Part shown: positions 42,234 through 51,291 of the stretch, one piece after another
Layout of the letters: each line of letters starts with the position of its first letter
Numbering within the stretch: position 1 is the first letter of the stretch
Assembly: GCF_000341225.1 (NCBI RefSeq)
Contig: NZ_ANAC01000011.1
Location: 248,001 to 312,000 of the forward strand
From: Nocardiopsis alba DSM 43377
Lineage (GTDB): Bacteria > Actinomycetota > Actinomycetes > Streptosporangiales > Streptosporangiaceae
DNA: 64,000 nt
Direction of reading: 5' to 3'
Made by a program: the position numbers and the translations under genes
Notes under the pieces: model-generated
What the model saw: the letters and a program-made list of their open reading frames with translations, nothing else
Told to the model about the DNA's origin: nothing
Databases searched by the model: none

Positions 42234-43166
42234 ATGTACGGCCGTAAGAGTGTGGTCGGTCCGGTCGCCGCCGGTCTGACCGGTCTGCTCCTGCTGACCG
42301 CCTGCTCGGGTGGGGACGGGAACCTCATCGGTGGCCTCGGCTCGGGGCCCGAGGACCTCGACGAGATCGAGATCGCGATGATCGCCTGGGAAGAGGACGT
42401 CGCGGTCACCCACATGTGGCGGGCGATCCTGGAGGAGAAGGGCTACGACGTCACCATCACCGACGTCGACGTGGAGGCGGCCTTCGAGGGCGTGGCCGAG
42501 GGGGACAGCGACCTCTACCTGGACGTCTGGCTTCCGGTCACCCATCACGAGTACATGGAACAGATCCGGGATCGGACCGAGAGCCTCGGTTCCTGGTACG
42601 AGAACGCCGTGCTCACCCTCACGGTCCCCGACTACATGGAGGACGTCTACTCCATCGACGACCTGCCGGGGATCGCCGACGAGCTGGACAATCGGATCGT
42701 CGGCATCGACCCGGGCGCCGGTCTGACCCGTGTCACCCGGGAGGAGACCATGCCGGGCTACGGCCTGGACGAGGACTTCGAACTGGTCACCTCCTCGGGC
42801 GCCGGAATGATGGCCGAACTGGACGCGGCGATCGCGGAGCGTGAGCCGATCGTGGTGACGTTGTGGCGTCCGCATCCGGCCTACGCCCAGTACGGCCTGA
42901 AGGACCTGGAGGACCCCCAGGGGCTGATGGGCGGGGTGGAGAGCCTGCACGCGCTCGGACGTGAGGGCTTCGGCGCGGACTATCCGGAGCTGTCGGGTTG
43001 GATCGAGGACTGGACGATGACCGACGACGAGCTGGCCTCGCTGGAGGCGTTCACGGTCGGCCCCGACGTCACCGATCCGGAGCAGGGCGCCCGCGCCTGG
43101 CTGGCGGAGAACCCCCTGTTCCTGGAGCGCACCCTGGGCGAGGACGCCGAGGGCCTGGAGTTCTAG
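42234..43166 (+). CDS. Second glycine betaine-binding lipoprotein paralogue
   Basis: A 310-residue lipoprotein with lipobox L-L-L-T-A-C and the same OpuAC order as the protein encoded at 40720-41649: I-A-W-E-E, G-A-G-L-T-R-V-T, V-V-T-L-W-R-P-H-P-A-Y and the C-terminal D-A-E-G-L-E-F are shared, and the starts (M-Y-x-R-K) and leader GGAAGGAA...CCCACG are alike. It is therefore a tandem duplicate. The binding-site loops differ (W-L-P-V-T-H-H instead of W-L-P-T-T-H-A), which may shift ligand preference. It has its own gap and terminator and could be separately expressed, sharing the same permease. Confidence 0.88.
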   Translation: MYGRKSVVGPVAAGLTGLLLLTACSGGDGNLIGGLGSGPEDLDEIEIAMIAWEEDVAVTHMWRAILEEKGYDVTITDVDVEAAFEGVAEGDSDLYLDVWLPVTHHEYMEQIRDRTESLGSWYENAVLTLTVPDYMEDVYSIDDLPGIADELDNRIVGIDPGAGLTRVTREETMPGYGLDEDFELVTSSGAGMMAELDAAIAEREPIVVTLWRPHPAYAQYGLKDLEDPQGLMGGVESLHALGREGFGADYPELSGWIEDWTMTDDELASLEAFTVGPDVTDPEQGARAWLAENPLFLERTLGEDAEGLEF

Positions 43167-43185
43167 GGGACCTCGATGAACGGGA

Positions 43186-43218
43186 ACGGGGCCCTCTCCG
43201 CTCTGGAGAGGGCCCCGT
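43186..43218. terminator. Hairpin between convergent genes
   Basis: ACGGGGCCCTCTCC (43186-43199) and GGAGAGGGCCCCGT (43205-43218) are exactly complementary 14-base arms with a five-base loop, between the binding-protein and rhomboid genes. It can serve both. Confidence 0.75.
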
Positions 43219-43243
43219 CGTGTGTTCGAAGGCGCGGTCGGTA

Positions 43244-43858
43244 TCAGGGGGCGTAGTAGCCGCCCTGGGCCCCGGTGTTCCACTGGTCGACCCGGCGCCC
43301 GGGCTTCTCGCGCCTGGGCAGCGCGTAGGCGGCCAGGAGGCCGCCGAGGAAGCCGAACAGGTGGGCCTGCCAGGAGACCCCGGGATGCTGGGGCAGGACG
43401 CCCCAGATCATGGTCCCGTAGAAGATGACCACGCAGATCATGATGACGATGTCGACGGTCCTGCGTTCGATGATGCCGCGCAGGACGGTGTAGCCGAAAT
43501 AGCCGAAGACGAGGCCGCTGGCTCCGACGGTGACGACCCCGGAGGGGGTGAGCAGCCACACGCCGACGCCGCTGACGACGGCCACGATCAGGGTGGTGAG
43601 CAGGAACCGGCCCAGGCCGCTGAAGGCCACCAGGGACCCCAGGACCAGGAAGGGCAGGGAGTTACCGATCAGGTGGGCGAAGTTACCGTGCATGAACGGC
43701 GCGGTCAGCACGGTCCAGGGTGCGCCCATGTCCCATGCGCGCACCCCGAACTGCTGGTCGAGTCGGCCCCCGAGAGGGGTGTCGAGGATCTCGAAGACCC
43801 ACATGGCCGCGAGCATCCCCGCTACGGTCAGGATGGCGGTGATTCTGGACTGCTTCAC
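43244..43858 (-). CDS. Rhomboid-family intramembrane serine protease
   Basis: A 204-residue membrane protein with about six hydrophobic segments. The catalytic Ser is in G-A-S-G-L-V-F-G near residue 113 and the catalytic His in Q-A-H-L-F-G-F-L-G-G near 165; H-G-N-F-A-H-L-I-G-N near 57-66 is the conserved oxyanion segment. It should cleave membrane helices of unknown partners. GTG start. Its 3' end faces the betaine-binding gene across a shared hairpin; the 5' side is a divergent-free gap before another membrane protein on the same strand. Confidence 0.9.
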   Translation of the reverse strand: MKQSRITAILTVAGMLAAMWVFEILDTPLGGRLDQQFGVRAWDMGAPWTVLTAPFMHGNFAHLIGNSLPFLVLGSLVAFSGLGRFLLTTLIVAVVSGVGVWLLTPSGVVTVGASGLVFGYFGYTVLRGIIERRTVDIVIMICVVIFYGTMIWGVLPQHPGVSWQAHLFGFLGGLLAAYALPRREKPGRRVDQWNTGAQGGYYAP

Positions 43859-44003
43859 ACTGTTGAGCGTAAAGGAACAGCTCTTGTGGTGGTATGTCCT
43901 GCGCGGTGTGTGTGGCGATTGAGGACGAATGTCCGATCGATCCGCGTTCGCTCAGTGGCTCTGAGGGGGCACGCGGGATCTCCCGGATCTTCGAGGCGGG
44001 CGA

Positions 44004-44477
44004 TCAGCCGGAGAGGGAACGCTGGTGGGGCGGGATCCCGGCGGCGGACATGAAGGTCTCGACCTTGGCCGGGTTGGTGATGCCGGTCAGCGGCAGGTAG
44101 CGGCGCGCGGTGCGGCGGCCGGCCAGTGAGGGGAAGAGCTTGGGGCGTCCGGTGCGGTCGTACAGGCCCAGGGAACGGATGCGCCCGGGCAGCAGGTGGT
44201 AGGAGCCGATGTCGCGGAAGGCCACCTCGACGACGTAGTCCCCACGCTCGTAGCGCAGCTCCTCGCCGTCGAACTCCAGGACCGGGTTCTTGATCATGTG
44301 GCCGTGCACGGCAGAGGCGATGCCTCCGAGCGCGAGCAGGACGCCGAGGGTGATGTTGGCCCAGTGGCCGGGGTCGACGATCACCGTCACCAGGCCCAGG
44401 ATCACCAGAGCGTAACCAGCCCACGTCTCCACGTACTTGCGGCCCGCGGGGCAGACCAGGCGGACTGATTCGGACAC
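44004..44477 (-). CDS. Membrane protein with PH-like C-terminal domain
   Basis: A 157-residue protein. Two hydrophobic segments, near residues 20-35 and 40-56, are followed by a soluble domain with F-D-G-E-E-L-R-Y-E and V-A-F-R-D-I strands that look like a bacterial pleckstrin-homology (bPH) domain. It is probably a peripheral membrane-associated protein of unknown role. GTG start after a GAGAGAGG site. It lies 146 bases upstream of the rhomboid gene on the same strand; an operon is possible. Confidence 0.5.
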   Translation of the reverse strand: MSESVRLVCPAGRKYVETWAGYALVILGLVTVIVDPGHWANITLGVLLALGGIASAVHGHMIKNPVLEFDGEELRYERGDYVVEVAFRDIGSYHLLPGRIRSLGLYDRTGRPKLFPSLAGRRTARRYLPLTGITNPAKVETFMSAAGIPPHQRSLSG

Positions 44478-45116
44478 GGCGGATGCCTCTCTCGCTTGGG
44501 CGGGGCGTTGAGGATGACGGAGGTCGTCACACGGAACCCTATCCGCTTCGCGGGTATGGGGGCCTCGGTTTCGGTCATCCCGTCACCGGGGTTCAGGACA
44601 GGCCGGGGGCTCGGGCCGCGGGTTCCAGGTGCTGGGAGGGTTAATGATCGGCTCATCCCATGTTTCATCGGGCCGACATGACGTGGTGAAAGATCCTTGT
44701 CTGCTGTCTTCTGTCGCAAAAGGTGCGTTCTGTCTGTTTCTCTCTTTGTGATCGGTTCTGTCTGGCCTGTAGTTAAACATTGTTGACTTTTAAGTCGTGG
44801 CAGTTCGATGTCGAGATTCGGCCGCAAATCCTTTCTCCGCTGTCCGAATCCCCGGCGTTTTACCGGTCGTCTTGGTCACTCCTGGCCTGCGGGGACGTCG
44901 ATCGATATCGAGTGTTGCCGGGATGTCAAGGATGTGTGAATCATGGGCGGGAGTGGTGGAGGCGGACCGGTTGCGGATGTGTCACGAAATAGGCAGTAGG
45001 GCTGTACATATATTTCACTCAATGGTCTTCTTATCGACCAATCGCCTATTTTTGTGGGGTGTGCCGGTGAGGTGTCACCCCGTGTCCTGTTCGCATGAGT
45101 GATCAAGGGTGTGACC
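44478..45116 (+). promoter_or_regulatory. AT-rich regulatory region before the peptide transporter
   Basis: A 639-base gap that is unusually AT-rich for this genome. AAATAGGC (44988-44995) and GCCTATTT (45044-45051) form an inverted repeat with a 48-base spacer, and between them is a TACATATATTT stretch that could carry a -10. GACTTTTAAGTC (near 44786-44797) is another short palindrome. No protein-coding frame here is convincing. It probably contains the regulated promoter and leader of the peptide ABC operon. Confidence 0.45.
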
Positions 45117-46823
45117 ATGTTCGAACGTCGAAAGACGTTGGCACTCGCCGCCGCGGCGACGTCGACGGTCTTGGTGGTCGGTGGCTGCGGTAGTGGTGAC
45201 GGAGAAGGTGGAGACGGTGGGCCCAAGGAGGTCACCTGGGTCATCAACAGCCTCCCCGGCGCCTGGCAGGCCACCAGCCTCGCGGGTGGCAGTGTCTACG
45301 TCGTCCAGATGCTCTCCGGTGTGCTCCCCTACACCGGCCAGTGGCAGCCGGACGGGACCTACGAGTACGACATGAACGTCCTCGCGGAGGAGCCCGAGCT
45401 CATCAACGACGACCCCGACGAGGGTCCGTTCGAGTGGTCCATCACCCTCGCCGAGGACGCCGTGTGGAGTGATGGCGAGCCGATGACCGGTGAGGACCTG
45501 CGCGTCTCCTGGATGCTCGGCACCTCGCCCGACGAGGGCTACTGCGGCGGTTGCGACCCCCGCGCCGCCGCGAGCTTCGACAAGGTCGAGTCCGTCGAGG
45601 CCGACGGCAAGACCGCCACCTTCCGACTGAAGGAGGGGCTCGCCGACCCGGAGTGGATGAGCCTGTTCGACGCCCACAGCCAGTCCGGCGGCTTCCTGCC
45701 CGCCCACCTCGCGGAGGAGAACGGCTGGGACGTCGACGACGCCGACCAGCTGGGCGAGTACTACGACTGGCTGCACGCCGAGCGCCCCGAGTGGTCCGGC
45801 GGCCCGTACATGATCACCGCCGGTGACCTGGAGAACGAGGTCGTCAAGGAGCCGAACCCGAACTACTTCGGTGAGGAGCCCCTGCTCGACAAGATCACCA
45901 TGCCGTACAACACCGACGAGGGCACCTTCGTGAACGCCTTCATCAACGGTGAGATCGACGGGGGCAACCCGGCGGACTACAGCGAGGACGTGATCCTCCA
46001 GCTCCAGGACGTCGCCAACGCCGAGGTGACCATCGCCGAGGGCGCCACCTGGGAGCACGTCGACCTCAACCTGAAGAACGAGACGCTCCAGGACGTCGAG
46101 CTGCGCCGCGCGATCTTCACCGCGATCGACCGAGACGACATCGCCAACCGCAACTTCGGTGCCGGCTACCCGGACTACGAGCTGAAGAACAACCACGTCT
46201 TCGGCAGCGACAGCCCCTACTACGTCGACCACTTCGAGGGCGAGACGCAGGGCACCGGCGACATCGACGAGGCCAAGAGCATCCTTGAGGAGGCCGGCTA
46301 CGAGCTCGACGGCGGGACCCTCACCCTCGACGGCGAGGAGATCGGTCCGTTCCGTCTGCGCAGCACCGACTCCACCGTGCGCAACACCTCGGTCCAGCTC
46401 ATCCAGGCCCAGCTCTCCGAGATCGGCATCACGACCAACATCGAGATGACCGACGACCTGGGCGGCATGCTCGCCGCGGCGGAGTACGACATCGTCCAGT
46501 ACGGCTGGTCGGGTTCCCCGTACTTCACCGGCAACCCGGACCAGTTCTGGCACTCCGAGAGCGGCAGCAACTTCGGCGGCTACTCCAACGACGAGGTCGA
46601 CGACCTGGCCGACCAGGTGGCCAACGCCCCCGACCTGGACACCGCGGCCGAGCACGCCAACGCGGCCATGGAGATCCTGGTCCCGGAGGCCTACGTCCTC
46701 CCGATCATGGCGGAGCCGAACTACTTCTTCGCCAACTCCGACCGCCTCGTGAACGTCCACGACAACCTTCAGTCCAGCTACCGAGCCACGTACAACATCG
46801 GTGAGTGGGACGTCGCCGGCTAG
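45117..46823 (+). CDS. Oligopeptide/dipeptide-binding lipoprotein (SBP family 5)
   Basis: A 568-residue lipoprotein receptor of the DppA/OppA class. The signal peptide ends in V-V-G-G-C with Cys as the lipid site, followed by a Gly/Asp-rich linker. Family marks include W-S-D-G-E-P-M-T-G-E-D near residue 120 and the later R-R-A-I-F-T-A-I-D-R near 340. It delivers peptides, or possibly other solutes such as metal chelates, to the permeases encoded downstream. ATG at 45117 is chosen because AAGGG is seven bases upstream; GTG codons at 45099 and 45111 are also in frame. A hairpin follows within the operon. Confidence 0.88.
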   Translation: MFERRKTLALAAAATSTVLVVGGCGSGDGEGGDGGPKEVTWVINSLPGAWQATSLAGGSVYVVQMLSGVLPYTGQWQPDGTYEYDMNVLAEEPELINDDPDEGPFEWSITLAEDAVWSDGEPMTGEDLRVSWMLGTSPDEGYCGGCDPRAAASFDKVESVEADGKTATFRLKEGLADPEWMSLFDAHSQSGGFLPAHLAEENGWDVDDADQLGEYYDWLHAERPEWSGGPYMITAGDLENEVVKEPNPNYFGEEPLLDKITMPYNTDEGTFVNAFINGEIDGGNPADYSEDVILQLQDVANAEVTIAEGATWEHVDLNLKNETLQDVELRRAIFTAIDRDDIANRNFGAGYPDYELKNNHVFGSDSPYYVDHFEGETQGTGDIDEAKSILEEAGYELDGGTLTLDGEEIGPFRLRSTDSTVRNTSVQLIQAQLSEIGITTNIEMTDDLGGMLAAAEYDIVQYGWSGSPYFTGNPDQFWHSESGSNFGGYSNDEVDDLADQVANAPDLDTAAEHANAAMEILVPEAYVLPIMAEPNYFFANSDRLVNVHDNLQSSYRATYNIGEWDVAG

Positions 46824-46842
46824 TTCGGCGAACCACCCAGGT

Positions 46843-46871
46843 CCGGTCCCGGGACACCCTCCCGGGGCCGG
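46843..46871 (+). terminator. Intercistronic hairpin after the binding-protein gene
   Basis: CCGGTCCCGGGA (46843-46854) and TCCCGGGGCCGG (46860-46871) pair with one G-U wobble. It lies in the 82-base gap before the permease gene. Such hairpins often stabilise the upstream mRNA or cause partial termination so that the binding protein is made in excess. Confidence 0.45.
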
Positions 46872-46905
46872 GCCGGTCCTCGTCCACCCCTGAAGGATCA
46901 CTCCC

Positions 46906-47916
46906 ATGCTCGTTTACACGATGCGGCGCGTCCTGGGCGCTCTTCCCGTCCTGGTCCTCGCATCCATCCTCACCTTCGTGATGATCGACGTCTCCGGTGA
47001 CCCGCTCGCCGACATCCGGATGGCCCAGCCACCGCCCACAGAGGAAGTACTGCAACAGGCGGAGGAGCGGCTCTACCTCGACCGCTCCATGCCGGAGCGG
47101 TACTGGCTGTGGGTGACCGGAATCGGTGGAAACGGCGACATCGGCCTGCTCCAGGGGGAGTTCGGCCCCTCCACCCAGGGCCCCCACTACGACATCGGCG
47201 CCGCCATCGCGGAACGCCTGTGGACCACCCTGCGCCTGGTGGGCGCGGCCATGGTCTTCGCGCTCGGCCTCGCGATCATCACCGGTGTGATCAGCGCGCT
47301 GCGCCAGTACTCGAAACTCGACTACACCCTCACCTTCGTCGGCTTCCTCGCCCTGGCCCTGCCGACCTTCTGGTTCGCGGGCATCATGCAGGCGGCCGGC
47401 GTCAAGTTCAACCAGCTGGTGGGCGACCAGATCTTCGCCACCATCGGTGACGGGCGGTTCAGAGCCGAGGGCGCGCCGCTGTGGGACCAGTTCCTGAACG
47501 CCTTCGCGCACATGGCGCTGCCCACCATCGTGCTCATGCTGATCAGCTTCGCCTCGTGGAGTCGCTACCAGCGCACCTCGATGCTGGAGGTGATGAACAG
47601 CGACTACGTGCGTCTGGCCCGGGCCAAGGGGCTGCGCAACCACACGGTCATCCGGCGTCACGCGCTGCGCACGGCGCTCATCCCGCTGACCACCGTGGTG
47701 GCCATCGGTGTCGCGGGCGTCATCGACGGCGCCATCCTCACCGAGGTGGTCTTCCAGTGGCGCGGTCTGGGTGACTTCTTCATCACCGCGGTGGACAACA
47801 ACGACTCCTTCGCGCTGATGGGGTGGTTGCTGCTCAGCGGCACCATCGTCATCCTGGCCAACCTGGTGGCCGACCTGTTGTACGCCGTGCTGGACCCGAG
47901 GATTCGCTATGAGTGA
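46906..47916 (+). CDS. Peptide ABC transporter permease (DppB type)
   Basis: A 336-residue permease with six hydrophobic segments. The N-terminal helix near residues 10-27 and the following periplasmic segment R-L-Y-L-D-R-S-M-P-E-R-Y are typical of DppB/OppB. The cytosolic coupling motif is Y-V-R-L-A-R-A-K-G-L near residues 232-241. It pairs with the DppC-type protein encoded eight bases into its 3' end. Together they form the channel for the receptor encoded upstream. Confidence 0.9.
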   Translation: MLVYTMRRVLGALPVLVLASILTFVMIDVSGDPLADIRMAQPPPTEEVLQQAEERLYLDRSMPERYWLWVTGIGGNGDIGLLQGEFGPSTQGPHYDIGAAIAERLWTTLRLVGAAMVFALGLAIITGVISALRQYSKLDYTLTFVGFLALALPTFWFAGIMQAAGVKFNQLVGDQIFATIGDGRFRAEGAPLWDQFLNAFAHMALPTIVLMLISFASWSRYQRTSMLEVMNSDYVRLARAKGLRNHTVIRRHALRTALIPLTTVVAIGVAGVIDGAILTEVVFQWRGLGDFFITAVDNNDSFALMGWLLLSGTIVILANLVADLLYAVLDPRIRYE

Positions 47917-48835
47917 GAACGGCATGTCGAAGAGCGCGCGCCGTGACCCGGCGAAGAAGCGGAAGAAGAGCAGCGCCGACCAGACCCAGCTCCAGACCAT
48001 CCTGATCCGGTTCAGCCGACACCGGCCCGCGATGATCAGCCTGGTGCTCCTGGGGATCATCGCCCTGTTCGCGTTCCTCGGGCCCTTCCTCTGGACCTGG
48101 GACCACACGGTCTACAAGGAGATCCCGAGTAACCAGCCGCCCTCCGGGACCCACCCGTTGGGCACCTCGGCCGCCGGACACGACGTCCTCGGCCAGCTGA
48201 TGCGTGGTGCCCAGCAGACGTTGAAGGTCGCCTTCACCGTCTCGCTGCTGTCCACGGCCTTCGGCTCCGTGTGGGGCGCCACCGCCGGATACTACGGCGG
48301 CCGGGTGGACGCGTTCATGATGCGCGTCGTGGACATCTTCCTGATCGTCCCGCTGCTCGTGGCCGCCGCGGCGATCGCGGGCAACAGCGGGGCCGGGACC
48401 TCCTGGTCCGCGATCGCGCTGATCATCTCGATCTTCTCATGGGCCACCATCGCCCGAGTGGTGCGCGGCGTGGTCCTGTCGCTGAGGGAACAGGAGTTCG
48501 TGGAGGCGGCCCGCGCGTCGGGGGCCTCGGCGCCGTGGATCATCCTCCGCCACCTGCTGCCCAACGCGGCCGGACCGATCATCGTCGCGGCCACCCTTCT
48601 GGTGGCGGTGGCCATCCTCGCGGAGGCGGGCATGTCCTTCCTCGGGCTGGGCATCCAGCTGCCGGACATCTCCCTCGGCCAGATGATCGGCAGCGCGCGC
48701 ACGGCGGTGTCCACGCGTCCATGGCTGTTCTATCCGCCGGGCGTGCTGCTGGTGCTGATCTGTCTGACGATCAACTTCATCGGTGACGGCCTCCGGGACG
48801 CCCTCGACCCCCGACAGACCAGGGTGCGGCGATGA
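47909..48835 (+). CDS. Peptide ABC transporter permease (DppC type)
   Basis: A 308-residue permease. It has a basic N-terminal tail of 45 residues, one helix, a periplasmic loop containing P-L-G-T-S-A-A-G-H-D-V-L-G-Q (a DppC/OppC signature) and five more helices. The EAA-like loop E-F-V-E-A-A-R-A-S-G-A-S is near residues 196-207. Start and stop overlap both neighbours (eight bases with DppB, four with the ATPase gene), so expression is tightly coupled. Confidence 0.9.
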   Translation: MSENGMSKSARRDPAKKRKKSSADQTQLQTILIRFSRHRPAMISLVLLGIIALFAFLGPFLWTWDHTVYKEIPSNQPPSGTHPLGTSAAGHDVLGQLMRGAQQTLKVAFTVSLLSTAFGSVWGATAGYYGGRVDAFMMRVVDIFLIVPLLVAAAAIAGNSGAGTSWSAIALIISIFSWATIARVVRGVVLSLREQEFVEAARASGASAPWIILRHLLPNAAGPIIVAATLLVAVAILAEAGMSFLGLGIQLPDISLGQMIGSARTAVSTRPWLFYPPGVLLVLICLTINFIGDGLRDALDPRQTRVRR

Positions 48836-51057
48836 CGACTGAGTACGAGAACAAGGGACACACCGCCGTGGCGGACACCGACGACGTGGTGCTGGAGGTC
48901 AGCGACCTCAGCGTCACCTTCCCCTCCGACGACGGCCCGCTGCCCGCGGTCCGACAGGTCTCCTACAAGGTGCGCCGGGGCGAGGCCCTGGGCATCGTGG
49001 GGGAGTCGGGGTCGGGCAAGTCCGTGACATCCATGGCGATCATGGGTCTGCTGCCCAGGAACGCCAAGGTGGAGGGGTCCGCCCGGCTCTTGGGCCGAGA
49101 GATCATCGGGCTCGACGACAAGCGGATCAGCGAGGTCCGGGGGCAGAGGATCGCGATGATCTTCCAGGACCCGCTGACCTCGCTCAACCCCGTCTACACG
49201 GTCGGATACCAGATCGCCGAGGCGGTGCACGCACACCGCAAGGTGAGTAGGAAGGAGGCTCTGGCACGAGCGCTGGAGCTTCTGGAGATCGTGGGCATCC
49301 CCTCGCCGGAGCAGCGGCTCAAGCAGTACCCGCACGAGCTGTCCGGCGGTATGCGCCAGCGCGTGGTGATCGCGATCGCGATGGCCAACGACCCGGACGT
49401 GATCATCGCGGACGAACCCACGACGGCGCTCGACGTGACCGTCCAGGCACAGGTCCTGGACGCCCTCCAGCGGGCCCGTCGGGAGACCGGGGCCGCCCTG
49501 GTGCTCATCACCCACGACCTCGGCGTGGTGGCCGGCCAGGTCGACCGGGTGGGCGTGATGTACGCGGGTCGCATCATGGAGATGGGGTCGGTGGAGGAGG
49601 TCTTCTACCGGCCGCGCATGCCCTACGCCCTGGGCCTGCTCGGCTCGCTGCCGCGTCTGGACGGAGATCGGGGCGACCGGCTCACCCCCATCCTCGGCGC
49701 CCCGCCCTCGCTGCGGGATCTGCCCTCGGGGTGCGGGTTCGCCCCGCGCTGCCCGATGGCGAGGGACCGGTGCCACGAGGAGGAGCCGCGGTTGCTCCTC
49801 GTCGAGGAGGGGGAGGAGAGGCGTCCCGCCGGAGAAGGGGAGGTCGATCTCCACTCGGCGGCCTGCCACTTCAGCGAGGAACTGATCGAGGTCGACGCCA
49901 CCGACCTGTTCAAGGTCACCTCGGTGGACACCGAGGGGGCCGAGTCCGTGGCCGAGGTGGAACGGGCCGAGGCCCTGGTCTCGGAGGCCCGTGACGGTTA
50001 CCTCGACGAGGACGGGGCGGCGGAGACCGCCGACACCTCCGCCGAGCCCGAGATCCTGCTCCGCGCGGACCACCTGGTCAAGCACTTCCCGATCCGTTCC
50101 AAGGGGTTGTTGCGACGCAAGGTCGGAGCGGTGCAGGCCGTCTCGGGCGTCTCCCTGGATCTGCGCGAGCGGGAGACCCTCGCGCTGGTCGGCGAGTCGG
50201 GGTGCGGCAAGTCCACGACGGCCCGGCTGCTCCTCAACCTCATCCGGCTCACCTCGGGTGAGGTGAGCTACCGGGGGAGGCCCATCCAGGGGTTGTCCGA
50301 TCGGCGGATGCGTCCGCTGCGCAAGGACCTCCAATTGGTCTTCCAGGACCCGTTCGCCTCGCTGGACCCGCGTATGACGGTCACGGACATCATCGCCGAG
50401 CCGATGCGCATCCACGGGAGCGGGCGTCAGGACGCCGGGAGGCGGGTCAAGGAGCTGCTCGAGCTGGTGGGGCTCAACCCCGAGCACGGCTCCCGCTATC
50501 CGCACGAGTTCTCCGGCGGTCAGCGGCAGCGCATCGGCGTGGCCCGCGCCCTGTCGCTCAACCCGAAGGTCCTGGTCCTGGACGAGCCGGTCTCGGCCTT
50601 GGACGTGTCCATTCAGGCGGGTGTGATCAACCTGCTGGAGGACCTTCAGGACGAACTGGGGCTGTCCTACCTGTTCGTCTCGCACGACCTGTCGGTGGTC
50701 AAGCACATCGCCGACCGCGTCGCCGTGATGTATCTCGGCGGGATCGTGGAGACGGCCACGACGGAGCAGCTGTTCAGCGCTCCGGCGCACCCGTACACCC
50801 AGGCGCTGATCTCGGCGATCCCGCTGCCCGACCCGGTCAAGGAGCGGACCCGGGAGCGGATCATCGTCACCGGTGACATCCCCAGCCCCGCCGATCCCCC
50901 CTCGGGCTGTCGCTTCCGGACGCGCTGTCCGAAGTTCGCCGGAGAGTTGTCCGAGGCGGAGCGCACCAAGTGCGTGGAGGAGCCTCCGGAGCTGCGGGAT
51001 CGGGGGACCGGGCACCAGGACGCCTGCCACTACTCCCAGGCGGTGGAGTTGATCTGA
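48832..51057 (+). CDS. Fused dual-ATPase of the peptide transporter (DppD-DppF type)
   Basis: A 741-residue protein with two full ABC ATPase domains. Domain 1 has Walker A G-E-S-G-S-G-K-S near residues 58-65 and L-S-G-G-M-R-Q-R; domain 2 has Walker A G-E-S-G-C-G-K-S near 458-465 and F-S-G-G-Q-R-Q-R. Each is followed by the oligopeptide-ABC C-terminal segment with C-G-F-A-P-R-C-P-M-A or C-R-F-R-T-R-C-P-K-F; the Cys pattern there binds a [4Fe-4S] cluster in some relatives. An acidic linker of about 75 residues joins them. Most such systems have two separate genes. ATG overlaps the permease stop. Confidence 0.92.
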   Translation: MTTEYENKGHTAVADTDDVVLEVSDLSVTFPSDDGPLPAVRQVSYKVRRGEALGIVGESGSGKSVTSMAIMGLLPRNAKVEGSARLLGREIIGLDDKRISEVRGQRIAMIFQDPLTSLNPVYTVGYQIAEAVHAHRKVSRKEALARALELLEIVGIPSPEQRLKQYPHELSGGMRQRVVIAIAMANDPDVIIADEPTTALDVTVQAQVLDALQRARRETGAALVLITHDLGVVAGQVDRVGVMYAGRIMEMGSVEEVFYRPRMPYALGLLGSLPRLDGDRGDRLTPILGAPPSLRDLPSGCGFAPRCPMARDRCHEEEPRLLLVEEGEERRPAGEGEVDLHSAACHFSEELIEVDATDLFKVTSVDTEGAESVAEVERAEALVSEARDGYLDEDGAAETADTSAEPEILLRADHLVKHFPIRSKGLLRRKVGAVQAVSGVSLDLRERETLALVGESGCGKSTTARLLLNLIRLTSGEVSYRGRPIQGLSDRRMRPLRKDLQLVFQDPFASLDPRMTVTDIIAEPMRIHGSGRQDAGRRVKELLELVGLNPEHGSRYPHEFSGGQRQRIGVARALSLNPKVLVLDEPVSALDVSIQAGVINLLEDLQDELGLSYLFVSHDLSVVKHIADRVAVMYLGGIVETATTEQLFSAPAHPYTQALISAIPLPDPVKERTRERIIVTGDIPSPADPPSGCRFRTRCPKFAGELSEAERTKCVEEPPELRDRGTGHQDACHYSQAVELI

Positions 51058-51100
51058 CCCGCCTCGCCACCGGTTCGTCCGGTGGCGAACCGTCCATGAG

Positions 51101-51146
51101 AACGGGCCGGTGCCCGGAGAGATCCTTCTCCGGGCACCGGCCCGTT
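51101..51146 (+). terminator. Perfect 20-bp-stem terminator after the peptide operon
   Basis: Arms at 51101-51120 and 51127-51146 are exactly complementary over 20 bases with a six-base loop GATCCT. It starts 44 bases after the ATPase stop and clearly ends the operon. Confidence 0.85.
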
Positions 51147-51291
51147 GAGCTTTACGTTCCACAGAAATAACAACAAATAGTACATGTTGCGACACGCTGG
51201 GTAATGGGAATGCTCTGGTGTGAGGGGTCCGGTTCGGCTAGTTTCGACCCGGCTCCTGTTCTTTGATCAGTTTCCTGTGAAGGAGAACCCC

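Noticed and set aside
44797..45102. A 101-codon plus-strand frame before the peptide-binding gene
   Set aside because: AT-rich, no third-position bias, no ribosome site; the region looks regulatory.
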